49,596 nucleotides of DNA from Pseudoneurospora amorphoporcata (GCA_033297205.1 MU859292.1:1-49596), one strand, 5' to 3'; counted from the first letter of the stretch, positions 1 to 11,699 are shown. Notes: generated from the letters alone by a model not told the origin. A program made the numbers and translations.

Positions 1-410
1 TTCCGCTCCGCTTAGCTACAAGTGCATAGTTCACTGTAGCGTCCCTATACTAGTACTATCATCATAGGCTAGTTAGGGTATTGCAGCAAACAATATACAT
101 AAATGCTGAGTGTCTGGAAGCTTCTAGAGTGTAGAAGTGCTTGTACGAGTACTATACCATGAAAGGAAAGAGTTGAATCTATAAGTTTCTGTTGCATTCT
201 ATAATGACAAATCAATCTAGGGAGAATGCTGAACAGGTTCGAGAATCCAGAATGCAGTAGTGAAACCTCTATATTCTAGTAGATTCTGTAGAGGCTGAGT
301 CGACTGATTTTATGACGTAGACGAAATAGTGTCCTCAGCAATCAGCCTTCTATACTACAAGGTAGTACAAGGCAGTTACAAGGCACAGTACTAGCTACAC
401 GTTAACAAAA
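1..410. repeat. 3' part of an LTR (family with the 48.8-49.45 kb copy)
   Basis: Positions about 97-410 match 49105-49451 in the same orientation with scattered, mostly transition differences. Both copies end in CACGTTAACA. Here the end abuts a MITE remnant; at 49451 it abuts sequence that looks like the inside of a retroelement. Positions 1-91 are instead the reverse complement of 48786-48872, so the upstream half is rearranged relative to the other copy. No protein is encoded. The LTR end is clear; its start lies outside the window or is scrambled. Confidence 0.6.
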
Positions 411-525
411 TATCATATACTTTTCACCTTCTTATATAATTTTTTAGTACCTTAAAAAAGACATTAAACGTTACTTTTTCCTTAACGTGCGAATAGAGTT
501 TTTATCAACGTGCGAGTAGTCTCTC
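411..525 (-). mobile_element. Truncated MITE, subfamily B (right end only)
   Basis: This is the reverse complement of the left end of the MITE at 22686. It keeps two copies of the ACGTGCGA.TAG motif and ends in CTCTC at 525, followed by the AT-rich octamer TTATAAAA. The other half was presumably displaced by the LTR insertion ending at 410, so it should lie beyond the left edge of the window. Confidence 0.6.
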
Positions 526-2755
526 TTATAAAATAGTCTCTTTTACAAAAAATAAGTTGATATTTGAAAATAAATCTTTTTTAAATTAGCTTTTTATATT
601 AAATATATTTATAATTGAAATAACAAATTTTCACAGTTTGTAAGCTTTTATTAAAACTAATCACCTGATCAATTTCTCACTAAAATATTTCAAAACTATA
701 AAATCATACCTAAGCTCATTTTCTACAAGTGGGGTGGCGCGCTATAGAAAGAACGATGGCTTCGGATCCAACCAATGGAATCACGACTGTGATGCAACTT
801 TGATAGAATCACGCCCTTACGTAAGCGGCGTGGACTTTGCATGGACCGGTCTAGATCCCCAAGCCTCTTCCCAACGACACTCGATGTAAGTTCACCCAAC
901 CGTCCAAGTTGCCTGCTCCGTGTACGCAGTACAGAGCTCGGAAACCGACAAACCCGGCGTTATGGGCTGGGAAAGGGTTGAGAGACTTTGAGGCATGGCG
1001 CGATCGTATCACAACGTCTGCTGGTTAGAATATCCTACAACCAGTTGGTCTTACAGACTACACCAGTACCATGGCGGGCGTGATGGCTTTCCCAATGCTG
1101 TCAGAACCACTTACTAGACGACCGCTTTTGTATGAGCGAAACTTTGGAATGTACTGCTTCTCTCTCCGAACTTTGGAACTTCTTATGATTCTCTTCTTCT
1201 CCATGTTTGATTTTTCCTACCGCTAGGAACAATGTGAGGGAAACATGGAAACATACAGTGGAGTGTCCCAGGATCCGTTGCCTAGGAGCTCAGGGGCTGC
1301 AACTTGAAAACATATCTCGTTGAAATCCTATATCTAGACAATACAGTAACTTGACTCGAGATCCTCCTGGATCATTGGTCTGAATGTATATGGCTTACTA
1401 TCTGGTATACACCTCCTCTTGGTAACTTCTCTAAACAATCTTACACTAGATTCTGGTCGCTACAATAGCCTGCATTACGAGGACACTCGGGTCTCATTCT
1501 TTAGGAAACGCATATCTCCTGGAGACCCGCGGAGGAACAACATGCGTTTTGACTTATCGAAACAATTAGAGTGTTTGTGTCTTGATAGAATCATGTTGCC
1601 AGTGAACTGGGCAACAAGAAGCTCCGTTGACCAACGTCCGTCGATACCCACTGCATATGACGTCCATGGAACTGAATTATCGTACGAGTGCTGTCTAGCT
1701 CGAGGAACTTTTGCGTTTGTGTCTTGTCTTAGTGCATCCTAAGTACCCTGACTACTCGATATCCAAACCCAATGGATCTACATGCTTATCCAGACCACTT
1801 CACGACACAGCCAAGGTTGGGACTGACGAGAAACATTGGGAAGTCACGGCCTAGGCAATCCAGTGCTCTCTGCCATTTTGTTGGCGTTTCAAGTACACAG
1901 CTCTTTGTGGTGGTGCTTTTCGTCGTGGTCCGCTGTGTCTCCATCCAAGTTGGCCTGAATGTTCACAATGAACAACACCACTATCAAACCTTTATGTCCG
2001 TTTTCCACCACCCATAGCCTGCTCACTAGCGTCTTCCCCTTTCCCAAGTTTACTTCAGCTTTCAGGCATCGTCATCATTGAGGACCGATTCTCCTGCTTG
2101 ACTATAGCACCAGTTAGCCGCGCAAATGGCAAGTCTTACCCATCGCATGAGTGCGATCAAATTAAGAACTGCCAACATGTCCCCTCCGTGCGCGCCGGAC
2201 GACCTTCAACTAACAATCAGTTGCGACAAGATGAAAGGTCGAGGAACCCCATCGTGGTCCGCCAGGGTGATTCGCGGATCGCATCTTCCTCCTCCTCGCG
2301 CTTTGGCAGCGCGCGCCTTCCATCGTTCGCTCTTTCCAGCGCGTTCAACCCCTAACGCGTAGATCTAACCCGCGCTCCTTCCCTCTCAGAGCACGCGTAC
2401 CTTCCACTTGAGCAGGTTTCGGCAGCGCACCTTCCCAAAATTCTACAAAAAATTCCTTGGTCGGGTAAGAGCGAGAGCACTCAATGCCCAAGGCCTTCCG
2501 CCAGGTCTGGCCCTCTTCTCCCGACTCTTCCACTTTACAACAACTTCGCAAGAACGACTCATCGTCAACTGCAACGCATTTTGTCTGTACCAGCGCCTTC
2601 AATCATCGCAAGAACCATCCAAGCACGCTGCAAAGCATTTTCTGCTCAAACTCCATTTTCAAACAATCATCTGCAACCAAGACGCTCAACCGCACCTGTC
2701 ATTCATGCTCTCGACTCTTCAAATTTTCTCAAACATCATCCGCTCAATCATCACC
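526..2755. other. AT-rich tail, then upstream/5'UTR region without a convincing gene
   Basis: Positions 526-720 are AT-rich and RIP-like. From about 725 the composition is normal and stays so into the gene at 2756. Short open frames exist at 1419-1742, 1772-2017 and 2098-2362, but none shows codon bias, a good start context or a recognisable motif. The frame of the downstream gene is open from 2408, without a Kozak-like start before 2756. The last few hundred bases probably hold its promoter and leader. Confidence 0.4.
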
Positions 2756-5700
2756 ATGACGACTACCAACTTTGGCGCTTTCACCAGCCTCCTCATCGGG
2801 AACCATCAAACCAACGAGCTTTCCATCAACAGCATGCCCGCTTCAGTCAAATCTGCAGGCTCGACCGGGTCGTCGCTGCCCAGAGAGCGCTCCATCACTC
2901 CGAGACATGTCTTCACCAGTCTCGACGAGGCCCATCAAGCCATCACTACCAAGGCCGCAAAGCAAGCCGCGCACTCAACCGACAACGGCGCTCACTCTGG
3001 CTCGATCCCTTGCGAGTCATCAGCTGGCTCTTCTGTCAATGCCGTCTACTCCAAGTCGACCACCGACACCGACGAGCATCCTGCCACCGAGTCGCACCGT
3101 TGCCCGACTCACGATGGCTTCTCTCGCGGACGTCGCATCAGTCCTAGTCACTTGCGTCGCCGTTCATCCAGTGTTCCTAGCTTCAGCACTCGTACCCCTC
3201 CCTACCCTGACTGGGACGAGATGACTCCGGCCGCCGGCGCCCATTTACACGCTGAAAGGGATCCTGTTGACAACCGCACTCCTGACAACTCGACCAACAC
3301 ACCTCGAGAGACTGGAAGCACCGTCGAAAATATCGTGGATCAGTACCTACCCTCGAGCACCATCGACTCTTCCCCTTCAGCCGACGGCCAGCACAACCAT
3401 TCCACCAACAATGTAACTGTCCACCACATCTTGGACAGCGGAGAGACCGTCGAGCCTCCTCAGACCAGAGAGAACACCACCTCTGTCCCCTTTGGCCGTA
3501 CTTCAAAGCTTTTTCGCAGTCATGGGCCCCCTCCTCGGGTTCCTCAGCCGCCGATCCCGGCAGTCCAGCCCTCAACGGTCCCGGCACCCTCGGTAATCGG
3601 TACCAACCTCCCAGAGGACCATACCAGCACCTCCGAGTGTCATCTCAATGTCTCTCGGGAGCACTCCTGGTCAACCATGTCAACTGCGAGCTCTGTTGAC
3701 ATCGGAGAGCTTCTTGACATTGTCGACGAAAACAATGTCGGAACGTCCGCTGGCTCCAGCAAGGGCAACCAATACCTCGAAGCCAACCACAATGAGTCAA
3801 CCAACTACCATGTGGCTCGTGAGAACACCATCGGCAGAGGCGTGTTGTCACATGCAGCCTTCTCAACAGGCGGTCTTACAACAGATTCTGATGAAGATCC
3901 ATTCAAGTATGACCGCGGATCATACACGGTTTTCCTTCAACCAACTCGGGAAAGGGAAGTCAGTGCTGCGCTTCACCGTGTCAGTGGCGTCAGCACCACT
4001 TATACCGACGAGACCAACAACACTGGACAAGCGTCAACCGCACGTCGTCCAGTTGGCTCTGCGACACTTCCCATGCCTCCTTCAAATGGGCTCAGTTATC
4101 AAAACACCGCTCAGAGAAACAACAACACTCCCAACAGAGCTGCCATGAAGAAACTCGCTCTGCGATCTTACCATCCCAAACACCTTGAATGGGACGAAGA
4201 CTTTGATGAGGAGGAGGTTGACGAGGAGTTTGACAACCTCGATGCTGCTAAGACCGACAGAGGTGATTGGGAAACAGTCGGGTCGAACCTCGAGGCTGTT
4301 AAGAGCGATGGAGGGGAGTGGGAGACAGTCGGTTCCAGTGTTGGCCAGTTCAACAGCCATCGAGCTTATGCGTCCGGGACTGGCTTCGGCACTCGCTTTG
4401 GCCTAAGGACCACAGGGAGCAGTATTGCAGACTACTCCGACACCTCAAGCCTCGCGGGCGAATCCTTTGGCGCTTTTGCATCAACCGAAAAGATCGTGCA
4501 ACATCCGATGAACGGGAAGCACAACAACTATGTCGTTCGGACACTCAAGGGTGACAACCGCCCAGTCTTCCTTCCGCAACCAAGGATTCATCGAGTCAAC
4601 GGTTATGCCCAAGATTCATGCCGACTATTTGACCAAGCCACGACATCAAGCAGCCAGGGTTCATCCACAAGAGCATACTTGGCGGAGAAACTCACTGCCC
4701 CGTTCCGTTCTCTGGCCTCCAACAAGAACACCGATCGGAGACATCCATATGGGAGCAGCCAATCCGGCCCGGACAGCAGCCACCAACTAAGACACCATGG
4801 TCCGAGAAGACTTGCACCGCAGACTCCCCGAGCCCACGATTCATTCCAAGCAAATACATCAACTGGCCCGGAATCACCAGTCCAGTTCAGCTTTCCGTTA
4901 ATCCCCTTGGAAGAGGCTGCAAGGCTGCAGGCGTTGAAGCGACGAAGCGACGCGAACGAACACAGCTTTCAGAGGAGTCCTCGGACACGAAAGAACAGCC
5001 TTGTGTCTTGCCTTTCGTGGAAGGCCTCCAACAAGTTGACGAAGAAAACGGCGCCATCCACTCCGCATACTCTGCCAAGAAAGCCGTTGCCCACTCACTG
5101 TCGCGAGCCAGTCTCCAACCACCGCGTCTCAATCCGTATGTATGACCCTAACTCAAAATGTCAGTTCATGTGCTAACAGTTTCGCAGAAAACCAAGTTGC
5201 CAGCAACAGGCAGGAGGCAACTCGCTTGTCAACCTTGAGCAGCGCAAGCCCACCGGCCCCTGGTAGACCAGTGTTCCCGCGGTCTTGCCGAAACCCCTTC
5301 AGCTCTGCCCACGGCTCAGCTCGGAGCAGCTCGAGCTACAGGCGTTCATGGGGCGTTCCCTTCGAACGTCCTCACCTTTGGGGAAAAGATAAAAGAACTT
5401 CGCGTGTTGATTGTGAAGGTTCATATCTCCACCAACTCGCCAATTTGAACGTAACTGACCCTTTTAGACTTGACCAAGAAGACGGCTACCTCTCCTGGGA
5501 AGCCCGACGCCGCCGAGAACAGTTCTTCTGGTTTTTGTGTTTCCTCTGCGTCTTTCCGTTCATGGCTCCCCTCGTCTATAAAGGCACGTTTGACACGACA
5601 CTGGCGTGGTTCACCAAAGGAGAAGTCGGCTGCCTAAACCGTCAACAACGCCGAAGAGTCTTGCTTCTCGGGAGCGTCATCTCATTGCTTTGGTTGTGTG

Positions 5701-5756
5701 GTATCGCAGTCCTCACAACGCTCATGGCCACGCGCGGGAAGAACGATCATCCATGA
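2756..5756 (+). CDS. Large Ser/Thr-rich protein with C-terminal transmembrane segments
   Basis: Two exons, 2756-5135 and 5188-5756. The intron is GTATGT..TTCGCAG (52 bp) with a GCTAAC branch site; the downstream frame is restored exactly, giving about 982 aa. I chose ATG 2756 for its CACC context; the open frame reaches back to 2408, but that part reads like leader. Most of the protein is low-complexity, rich in Ser, Thr, Asn and Pro, and probably disordered. An acidic stretch (EDFDEEEVDEEFDN) precedes two tandem copies of a roughly 16-residue unit containing WETVGS. The last 110 residues look folded: a basic RRRRE segment, a hydrophobic stretch (FFWFLCFLCVFPF), a loop, then a second hydrophobic helix and a short polar tail. 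This suggests a tail-anchored or hairpin membrane protein. I do not recognise the family; it resembles Sordariomycete hypothetical proteins. Confidence 0.75.
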
Positions 5757-6696
5757 AAACACCCATCTCCAAAGCAGGGATTGCTCAATCTGTCACTGGT
5801 TTGAAGGGATCTGGAGTTTGGTGTTTTGGCGTCGGAGAGAAACACATTTCCTAGACATGAGGTCTTCGGTAGAATCTGTGGTGGTTTTTGAGATTTTTGG
5901 TTAAAGTTTGGTTGTGTTCTTGGTTTGGTTCTGTCTGTTCTGGTTTTGTTGGAGTTTTTGGTGTTCGTTCTCAGTGTTTGAGGATAGAGTTAGAAACGCA
6001 GTCTCGAGTAGTTTGAAATGAAACGTGTGATGTGTCGCGTCTGAACAGCTTTCGAGTGACCTCGCACCCTCGTTGTGCTCTAATCCATGCGCAACACCCC
6101 ACCGTATTAGGTGAGAAGCTTAACACGGCGCTTTCTGTGCGTTCATCATGTAGGCCTAGCTGCTCCAATACTGGTTGCTTTGTTAACTCGAGACCTCTGG
6201 TCAACCTTCCTAGGCGTGTACATACCTATTTAACTGATCCCTTTTATTGTATAATAAACGCGCAATCTTGCTTCGTATATACCATTTTGAACTCTTTTAT
6301 TGCGTTTCTAACTCGTACTTAACCATTACACATTGTTGTTGTAAGGCTTGGTACAGGTTCGGACAGATCTTGTCCAGTATACTAGGAGTACCGAGCTAAC
6401 AAATAAACCAAGTGTTAGATTGTACATCCAAAGCGCGGGCACTTGACCAGGAGGGTGCGCCACACAGCACGCCAACTTCACATTTCGAGTTTTCCTTCAC
6501 AGGGCCGGTCAATGGCGCCATTGCACATGCTAGACCTACAGGGGTTGATCTCACCGGTTTCCGATTCGTAAAACATAATATGTATTATATATAACATCTC
6601 TCCTCCTCTTTTTTCATCGTTCAAGGCCTCGATGCCAATGGCCCATTCCTCCCGCCTTCTCTATGATTAGACCTTGCCCACCACTAACATTTGATA
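5757..6696. other. Intergenic region
   Basis: T/G-rich DNA after the stop at 5756 (5880-5970, repeated TTGGTTTTG-like words) probably includes the 3'UTR. Positions 6376-6420 resemble 12026-12070 (see the foldback element near 11.7 kb). No coding region is supported. Confidence 0.4.
6586..6593 (+). promoter_or_regulatory. TATA-like element of the MFS gene
   Basis: TATATATA lies 104 bp upstream of ATG 6697 and is followed by a CT-rich tract (CTCTCCTCCTC), a common arrangement in filamentous fungal promoters. This is inferred from position and sequence only. Confidence 0.4.
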
Positions 6697-8393
6697 ATGG
6701 AGAATAGAAAACCTAACAGCAAAACCGGTCCAGCGGCTCTCGAGACTGTACCGAAGTCTGAGCATAGGACAACCGGTAACTTAGGTGACAATGATGCCAT
6801 CATACCTCGGGGGCAGATCGACCCCGTATTTGAAGCGAAAGCCAGGGTCCTAAATCGTGCGGTTTGTTTCCTTTCCATACGATGTTTTTCTATGGCAAGA
6901 CTGACTGACATCTCTACTTTCTAGATCCAAGACATTGGCATGGGATGGTACCAATGGCAGCTCTTCGTCGTCGTCGGATTTGGCTGGGCATCCGACAATC
7001 TCTGGCCCATCGTCACCTCGCTCATCTTCACACCCATCGCCAACGAGTTCCATCCCAGCAGACCGCCACTGCTCTCCCTGAGCCAGAACATCGGGCTCCT
7101 GGCTGGCGCCATCTTCTGGGGATTCGGGTGTGACATTTTCGGCCGGAAGCTAGCCTTCACCCTGACGCTCGGCGTCACGGCCGTTTTCGGTATGGCGGCC
7201 GCCGGAGCTCCCAACTTTGCGGGCATCGGCGTCTTTGCCGCCCTTTGGTCCTTTGGCGTGGGCGGAAATTTGCCTGTGGACTCGGCCATCTTCCTCGAGT
7301 TCCTTCCGGCATCGCACCAGTTCCTGCTCACCATCTTGTCCATCGACTGGGCTCTTGCGCAGTTGATCGCGACCTTAATCGCCTGGCCGCTGCTGGGCAA
7401 CTTGACGTGCCAGCAGGACACGGCTTGCAGGAAAAGCGATAACATGGGATGGCGCTATTTCGTGATCACCATGGGCGGCCTGACGTTGATCATGTTCCTC
7501 ATCCGGTTCCTCTGCTTCACCATCTTTGAGTCGCCCAAGTACCTGATGGGCAAGGGAAACGACGAGGAAGCCGTGCGGATGGTCCACGAGGTGGCGCGCA
7601 GGAACGGAAAGACATCCAGCATGACGGTGGCGGATCTGAAGGCCTGCGAGCCCGAGGGCTACGTCCACAGGGCTAACGTGGCGGATGCTGTCAAGCGGCA
7701 TCTCGAGGACGTCAAGTTCGACAGAGTCCGCACGCTCTTTTCCACCAGGCGACTTGCGCTTTCGACGGGTATGATCATGGCTGTCTGGGCTTTTATCGGG
7801 CTTGGATATCCACTGTACAACGCCTTTATTCCGTATATCCAGGCAACCAAGGGCGCGGAGTTTGGGGATGGGTCCACGTACCTGACGTACAGGAACTCGC
7901 TTATCATAGCCGTTATTGGCGTGCCTGGGGCTTTACTGGGTGGTTATCTGGTTGAACTTCCTCGGCTGGGGCGCAAGGGAACGCTTTCGATATCCACGAT
8001 CCTCACTGGCGTGTTCCTTTACTGCTCAACCACGGCGCTGAACTCGCCAGCTCTTCTTGGTTGGCAGTGCGCCTTCAACTTTTGCAGCAATATCATGTAT
8101 GCGGTGCTGTATAGTTTCACGCCGGAGTTGTTTCCGACGCCGGAACGGGGGACGGGGAATGCGTTGACTGCCACGTGCAATCGGATTTTCGGGATTATGG
8201 CGGTATGTTCAATGTCTTTTGTGAAACCACGCGGACTGTTATTGCTAACGAATATTGCTTGCAGCCGATTATCGCCATGTTTGCTGATCTCCGAACTTCT
8301 GCGCCGGTTTATACGAGTGGTGCTTTGTTCATATTTTCTGGCCTCCTCGTACTCGCCTTGCCGTTCGAATCAAGGGGGAAGGCCGCGCTGTAA
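6697..8393 (+). CDS. Major facilitator superfamily transporter (SV2/sugar-transporter-like)
   Basis: Three exons, 6697-6861, 6925-8202 and 8265-8393. Introns are 63 bp (GTTTGT..CTAG) and 62 bp (GTATGT..GCTAAC..GCAG). The model gives about 523 aa, typical for 12-TM transporters. A hydrophilic N-terminus of about 55 residues leads into AIQDIGMGWYQWQLF and ASDNLWP, signatures of a fungal MFS group related to SV2-type and organic-acid/sugar porters. The GCDIFGRK loop between TM2 and TM3 fits the MFS motif G-x3-D-x2-GRR/K. TPELFPTPERGTGNA near the C-terminus is the PE(L/S)(F/Y)PT.xRG.G motif of the sugar-porter and SV2-like groups. It should be a plasma-membrane or organellar secondary carrier; the substrate cannot be told from sequence. 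Without the last intron the reading frame would run into a spurious C-terminus ending at 8472, so exon 3 (ending ESRGKAAL) is preferred. Confidence 0.88.
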
Positions 8394-8502
8394 TTCGATG
8401 GTTACTTGTTGGATATCAGCTTTCAAGAACATGAAGCAAAATGAATCTAGCTTACCTATCTTCATGACCTAAAACTCGATGCCTGACTGTGATTTGTATA
8501 CC

Positions 8503-8912
8503 CACGCGAACCCGAAAAAGAAAAAGAAAAAAAAAAAAAAAGGAAAAAAATGAGAAAAGCACAAAAAAAATATTTACTCCGCTGGGAAACCGCTAGGTGA
8601 AAACCCAGACGGGACACCCGCTTGGGTTACGCTGTAGGTTAGTATGCTCGCTATGTTCGCTGAGAGGATAAGGATGCTTCGCTGGAGATATTCGTATTCG
8701 CTGGGGATAAGTATATTCGCTATCTACGCTGAGAGGTGAACCTACCATGGGAGGGTGCCCAAGACTTGCCTAGACAGCCCTCCCATAGAGAGGGCGCTGT
8801 GGAACAAGCTCCGAAAAGTTGGCGCACAACTTCAAGTGAACGGGTGACCTTGCGGAGGTTGCGAACCCAAGGTAGGTGCAACCACATGGCCGCTCCGCCA
8901 CTAGACCATTTC
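8503..8912 (-). mobile_element. Candidate tRNA-derived SINE
   Basis: On the minus strand an A-box-like TGGCGGAGCGG (8890-8900) is followed by a B-box-like GGTTCGCAACC (8857-8867), the two RNA polymerase III promoter boxes of tRNAs and tRNA-derived SINEs. Downstream is a body with an inverted repeat (ATGGGAGGG/CCCTCCCAT) and four imperfect units around TTCGCTGRGRGG (about 8645-8735). The element ends in a homopolymer-rich tract (8514-8568; A on the + strand, T on the minus). No clear target duplication was found, so the ends are approximate. It could also be a degenerate tRNA-like repeat of another kind. Confidence 0.4.
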
Positions 8913-9647
8913 TGATCATTAGTACCCACTTGACACAACAACTAAGCCTATAAAGGCAAAATCAAAACAAAACCCCCCTTTGCGTACTGACAGAGGCAAC
9001 TGGCTCATGTTCATTTCCACAACAGTTAGTCTTCTTGAGAGCATCGTCTGGAATGCTGTTGACGATGCGGCACAATAAGGGAAGAAAAATGACTGTGAGG
9101 AGCATCACATGCGATGAATGGTAGTGGGAAGACGAAAGACATATCATTGATCATATTTCTGCTTTTTATTTCTTGCGAGGTTCCGTAGAAGGTGCGCACC
9201 CAGGCACCTGCACCCCGCACTTCGCTTCGACGGCAGCAACGATCCTGACGTTCTTGTTGGCGCGAACCGCAACAGGGACCAGGGCACTAACATCGAGATC
9301 CCCAGCGCCTTATCAGCTTTATCACCTCCGCTTCAAATGACACCCAAAACCTGATCCGCGACATTCCTGGCGGCGGTAACCTGAGCGAAGAATCAAGGAC
9401 TGTCATTGTCCTGCTGGCAACGACCTACTTCCTGGTCATTTTCAAAGCCTCTTCTACCTCAAGCAGACCCACCCGAGTCGGTTCACCGCATAACATCTAC
9501 TACCTGTTACCTAGAGGTGCCTACATCCAAACGGACCTTCGGATTTCGCAATCACAAGCTCCAGACAAGGAAGCCTCGCCATCTCTTTGGCCAACCAACT
9601 CTCCCGAAGACACCAACCCTCAGCTATCACCAAAGCCTGATCGAACC
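8913..9647. other. Intergenic region and leader of the DUF1772 gene
   Basis: No gene is supported. The last 250 bp are C-rich, with CAAC/CACC words typical of fungal 5' leaders. Confidence 0.35.
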
Positions 9648-10532
9648 ATGTCTTTCATCCCCGTTTCACCACCTCCCACGCCCTCCGGCCCAACAAACCC
9701 CGGCATCCTCGCCCCCTCGGCCCTCATAGCCGCCCTCTCCTCCCTCCTCTCCCCCCAAACCGGCTCCCTGACACACTTAGTCCAATCCCTCTCTGTCCTC
9801 CTCTCGGCCTCGGCAACAGGCGCCTCCCTCTCCCTCTCCTTCCTCTTGGTGCCTCGCCTCCTCGAATCCCCTACACCCCTGATGCTCACCCAATGGCGGC
9901 GCGCCTACGAGCAAACCTTCTCCACACTTAACCGGGCGGGAGCGGCGGCTGCGTTGGGGTATTTTTTGCTGGCTTGGCGGTTCGGGGTTCGGTATACCAG
10001 TAATGTGGCAAAAGGGGGGATGCAGGCATTGAAATTGGTGAAGAGAGGACGGATGTATGCGGTTGCGGGGGCGTTGTTGGTGCTGGGGATGGCGCCGTAT
10101 GGGTGGGTGGTGTTGGGTGGGGTGGAGAGACGCTTGGTGGCGAGGGCGGGGGCAGTTGAGCGGGCGATGGCACAGAAGGGGGTGGATGTGGAGGCTGGGG
10201 AGCTTGGTGCGGGTGGGAGTGGTGGGGGGTTGAAGAGGAGGCAATCCGTTAGGGGGAAGAGCTCGACAAAGGAGAGGGAGAAGGGGACAGATAGGGATGG
10301 GAAAGGGAAGGGCAAGGAGAGGGAAAGAGAGAAAGAGAGAGAGGTGAAAGAGGAGGGTGCTTCGAGAGAAGAAGGTGATGTTGAGGCTGGCTTGGGTGAG
10401 AAGGTGGATATGAAGGCTGTGGAAATCGGCGCTAAGTATTGGGTTGATCAATGGGGTGTTTTGAATCTGGGGAGGGCGGCGATGATTGCTGCTTCTGCGG
10501 TTATGGGATTGAGCGCTTCGCTATGGAACTAG
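9648..10532 (+). CDS. DUF1772 (anthrone-oxygenase-like) membrane protein
   Basis: Single exon, 294 aa. The start context is ACCATGTC. The order is: Pro/Ser-rich N-terminus; hydrophobic segment ALIAALSSLLS; a second, SVLLSASATGASLSLSFLLV; then WRRAYEQTFSTLNRAGAAAALGYFLLAWRF, where a polar loop leads into a third; a fourth around MYAVAGALLVLGMAPYGWVVLGG; and the C-terminal block WGVLNLGRAAMIAASAVMGLSASLW. This four-helix layout with a C-terminal N-x-x-R-A motif fits the DUF1772 family, which contains anthrone oxygenases of fungal polyketide pathways but also many proteins of unknown role. Between helix 4 and the C-terminal block lies a highly charged insert rich in Lys, Arg, Glu and Gly (about residues 185-255), probably a disordered cytosolic loop. 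No PKS neighbour is present, so a role in polyketide metabolism is not supported. Confidence 0.75.
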   Translation: MSFIPVSPPPTPSGPTNPGILAPSALIAALSSLLSPQTGSLTHLVQSLSVLLSASATGASLSLSFLLVPRLLESPTPLMLTQWRRAYEQTFSTLNRAGAAAALGYFLLAWRFGVRYTSNVAKGGMQALKLVKRGRMYAVAGALLVLGMAPYGWVVLGGVERRLVARAGAVERAMAQKGVDVEAGELGAGGSGGGLKRRQSVRGKSSTKEREKGTDRDGKGKGKEREREKEREVKEEGASREEGDVEAGLGEKVDMKAVEIGAKYWVDQWGVLNLGRAAMIAASAVMGLSASLWN

Positions 10533-10881
10533 GACCGGGCCGGATGGATGGATCGAAGCTGTTTGGTTGGCGAAAAGACATGAAAGAGGGCTGAACATAC
10601 GGGAACCGAAGCGTTGCTTGGATATGCGATTTGGACGGATTCATCACACGCTTGGATAACAACGGGACAAGCAGTGCAATGAGATCAGGTATTCATTTGA
10701 TGTTCATGTCAAAAATAAATGCTATGCCTCCTCTCTCATGCGCCTTCGCGGGAACTGGCTTTCAAAACGGCCACCGGTCCTATCAACCCTCTCTAATGCC
10801 CATCTTGCCTAGCAGAATATCGCCGGATAATATCACCAGCCCTTCAAATATCAACAATTCGACGGTGTTCTCCCTGACATT
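10533..10881. other. Convergent 3' intergenic region
   Basis: About 350 bp between two convergent genes, presumably both 3'UTRs. Nothing else is seen. Confidence 0.35.
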
Positions 10882-11326
10882 TCACTTGGAGTTTCCAGAA
10901 GAGCCGGAGCCGGAGCCGGAACCGGAGGAGCCGGAACCGGAGCTCGAGTAGGAGTTACCACTGGGCGAGGTGTAGTTGGAATAACCGGAGCCGCTGTTGT
11001 AGTAAGTGCTGCCGTTGGGGTTGGAGTAGTAGTAGGATCCGTCGCTATTTGTTTGGTAAATGGTTAGTTATCGCTGTTCTCAAGAGTAACGGTCAAGATC
11101 TTTCTTACGTGTTGGAGTAGTGGTACGAGTTGGATCCGTTGCCGTAGTCACGGGAGCAGTAGTGGTTGCCCTATAACAGGTTGGAAAGTTAGCATTGTTG
11201 GTTGCCCTTATATGTGGCTTCCTATGAGGAAGCCAGCGTAAAGGAGATTGTTCCGGAGGAGAGAAGACGGGAACACCATACCTGGCTGTTGGTGCCGTGA
11301 CCCTTGTAGCTGTATCCGTTAGGCAT
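10882..11326 (-). CDS. Small Gly/Ser/Tyr-rich conserved fungal protein
   Basis: Three exons on the minus strand: 11282-11326, 11109-11170 and 10882-11044. Introns start GTATGG and GTAAGA and end ATAG. The protein is 89 aa. It begins MPNGYSYKGHGTNSQ, continues with GNHYCSRDYG (its only Cys), then YHYSNT, DGSYYYSNPNGSTYYNSGSG, and ends in a Ser-Gly repeat tail. It has no signal peptide or membrane segment. The spaced Tyr residues and Asn/Gly/Ser bias suggest a disordered or low-complexity protein. I recall similar small proteins in many filamentous ascomycetes, none with a firm function. No continuous frame covers the gene, so it depends on the splice sites, which all keep frame. A TATTTAAA box lies about 170 bp upstream. 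Confidence 0.7.
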
Positions 11327-11492
11327 TTTGAAGGAGGTTGTGATTATTGAATATGTAGAAGAAGAGTGGGAAGATTAAGTAGTTGCTGGTCTTTGCTTTT
11401 TCAGCTTCTGCCGGTTAAGGTCAGTTGGGGAGTTGTTGTTCGCGATAGAGAACGAAAAAAAAGAGGCAGAGGAACAGAGGAGGGAAGCCTTC

Positions 11493-11500
11493 TTTAAATA
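11493..11500 (-). promoter_or_regulatory. TATA-like element of the small Gly/Ser/Tyr protein gene
   Basis: TATTTAAA on the minus strand, about 170 bp upstream of ATG 11326. Position and sequence only. Confidence 0.35.
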
Positions 11501-11699
11501 GTTGTAACATAACTTAAGGAAAGCATCAGCCATCTCTCTTGAGTAGGGAGAAATCCCCGAACAAACACCTGCAGAGCACCTTCCCAATGCTTCACGACTG
11601 AAGAAAGGTGATGCCGGCCAAACAAAACAATCGTGCACTTTCACCTGGCTGCTGCTACGGACTAAAACGCGAGAGGCCCGACATTTGTGGAGCTTCAAC

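Noticed and set aside
1419..1742. 107-aa ORF upstream of the first gene
   Set aside because: No ATG in good context, no codon bias, no motif and no splice partners found.
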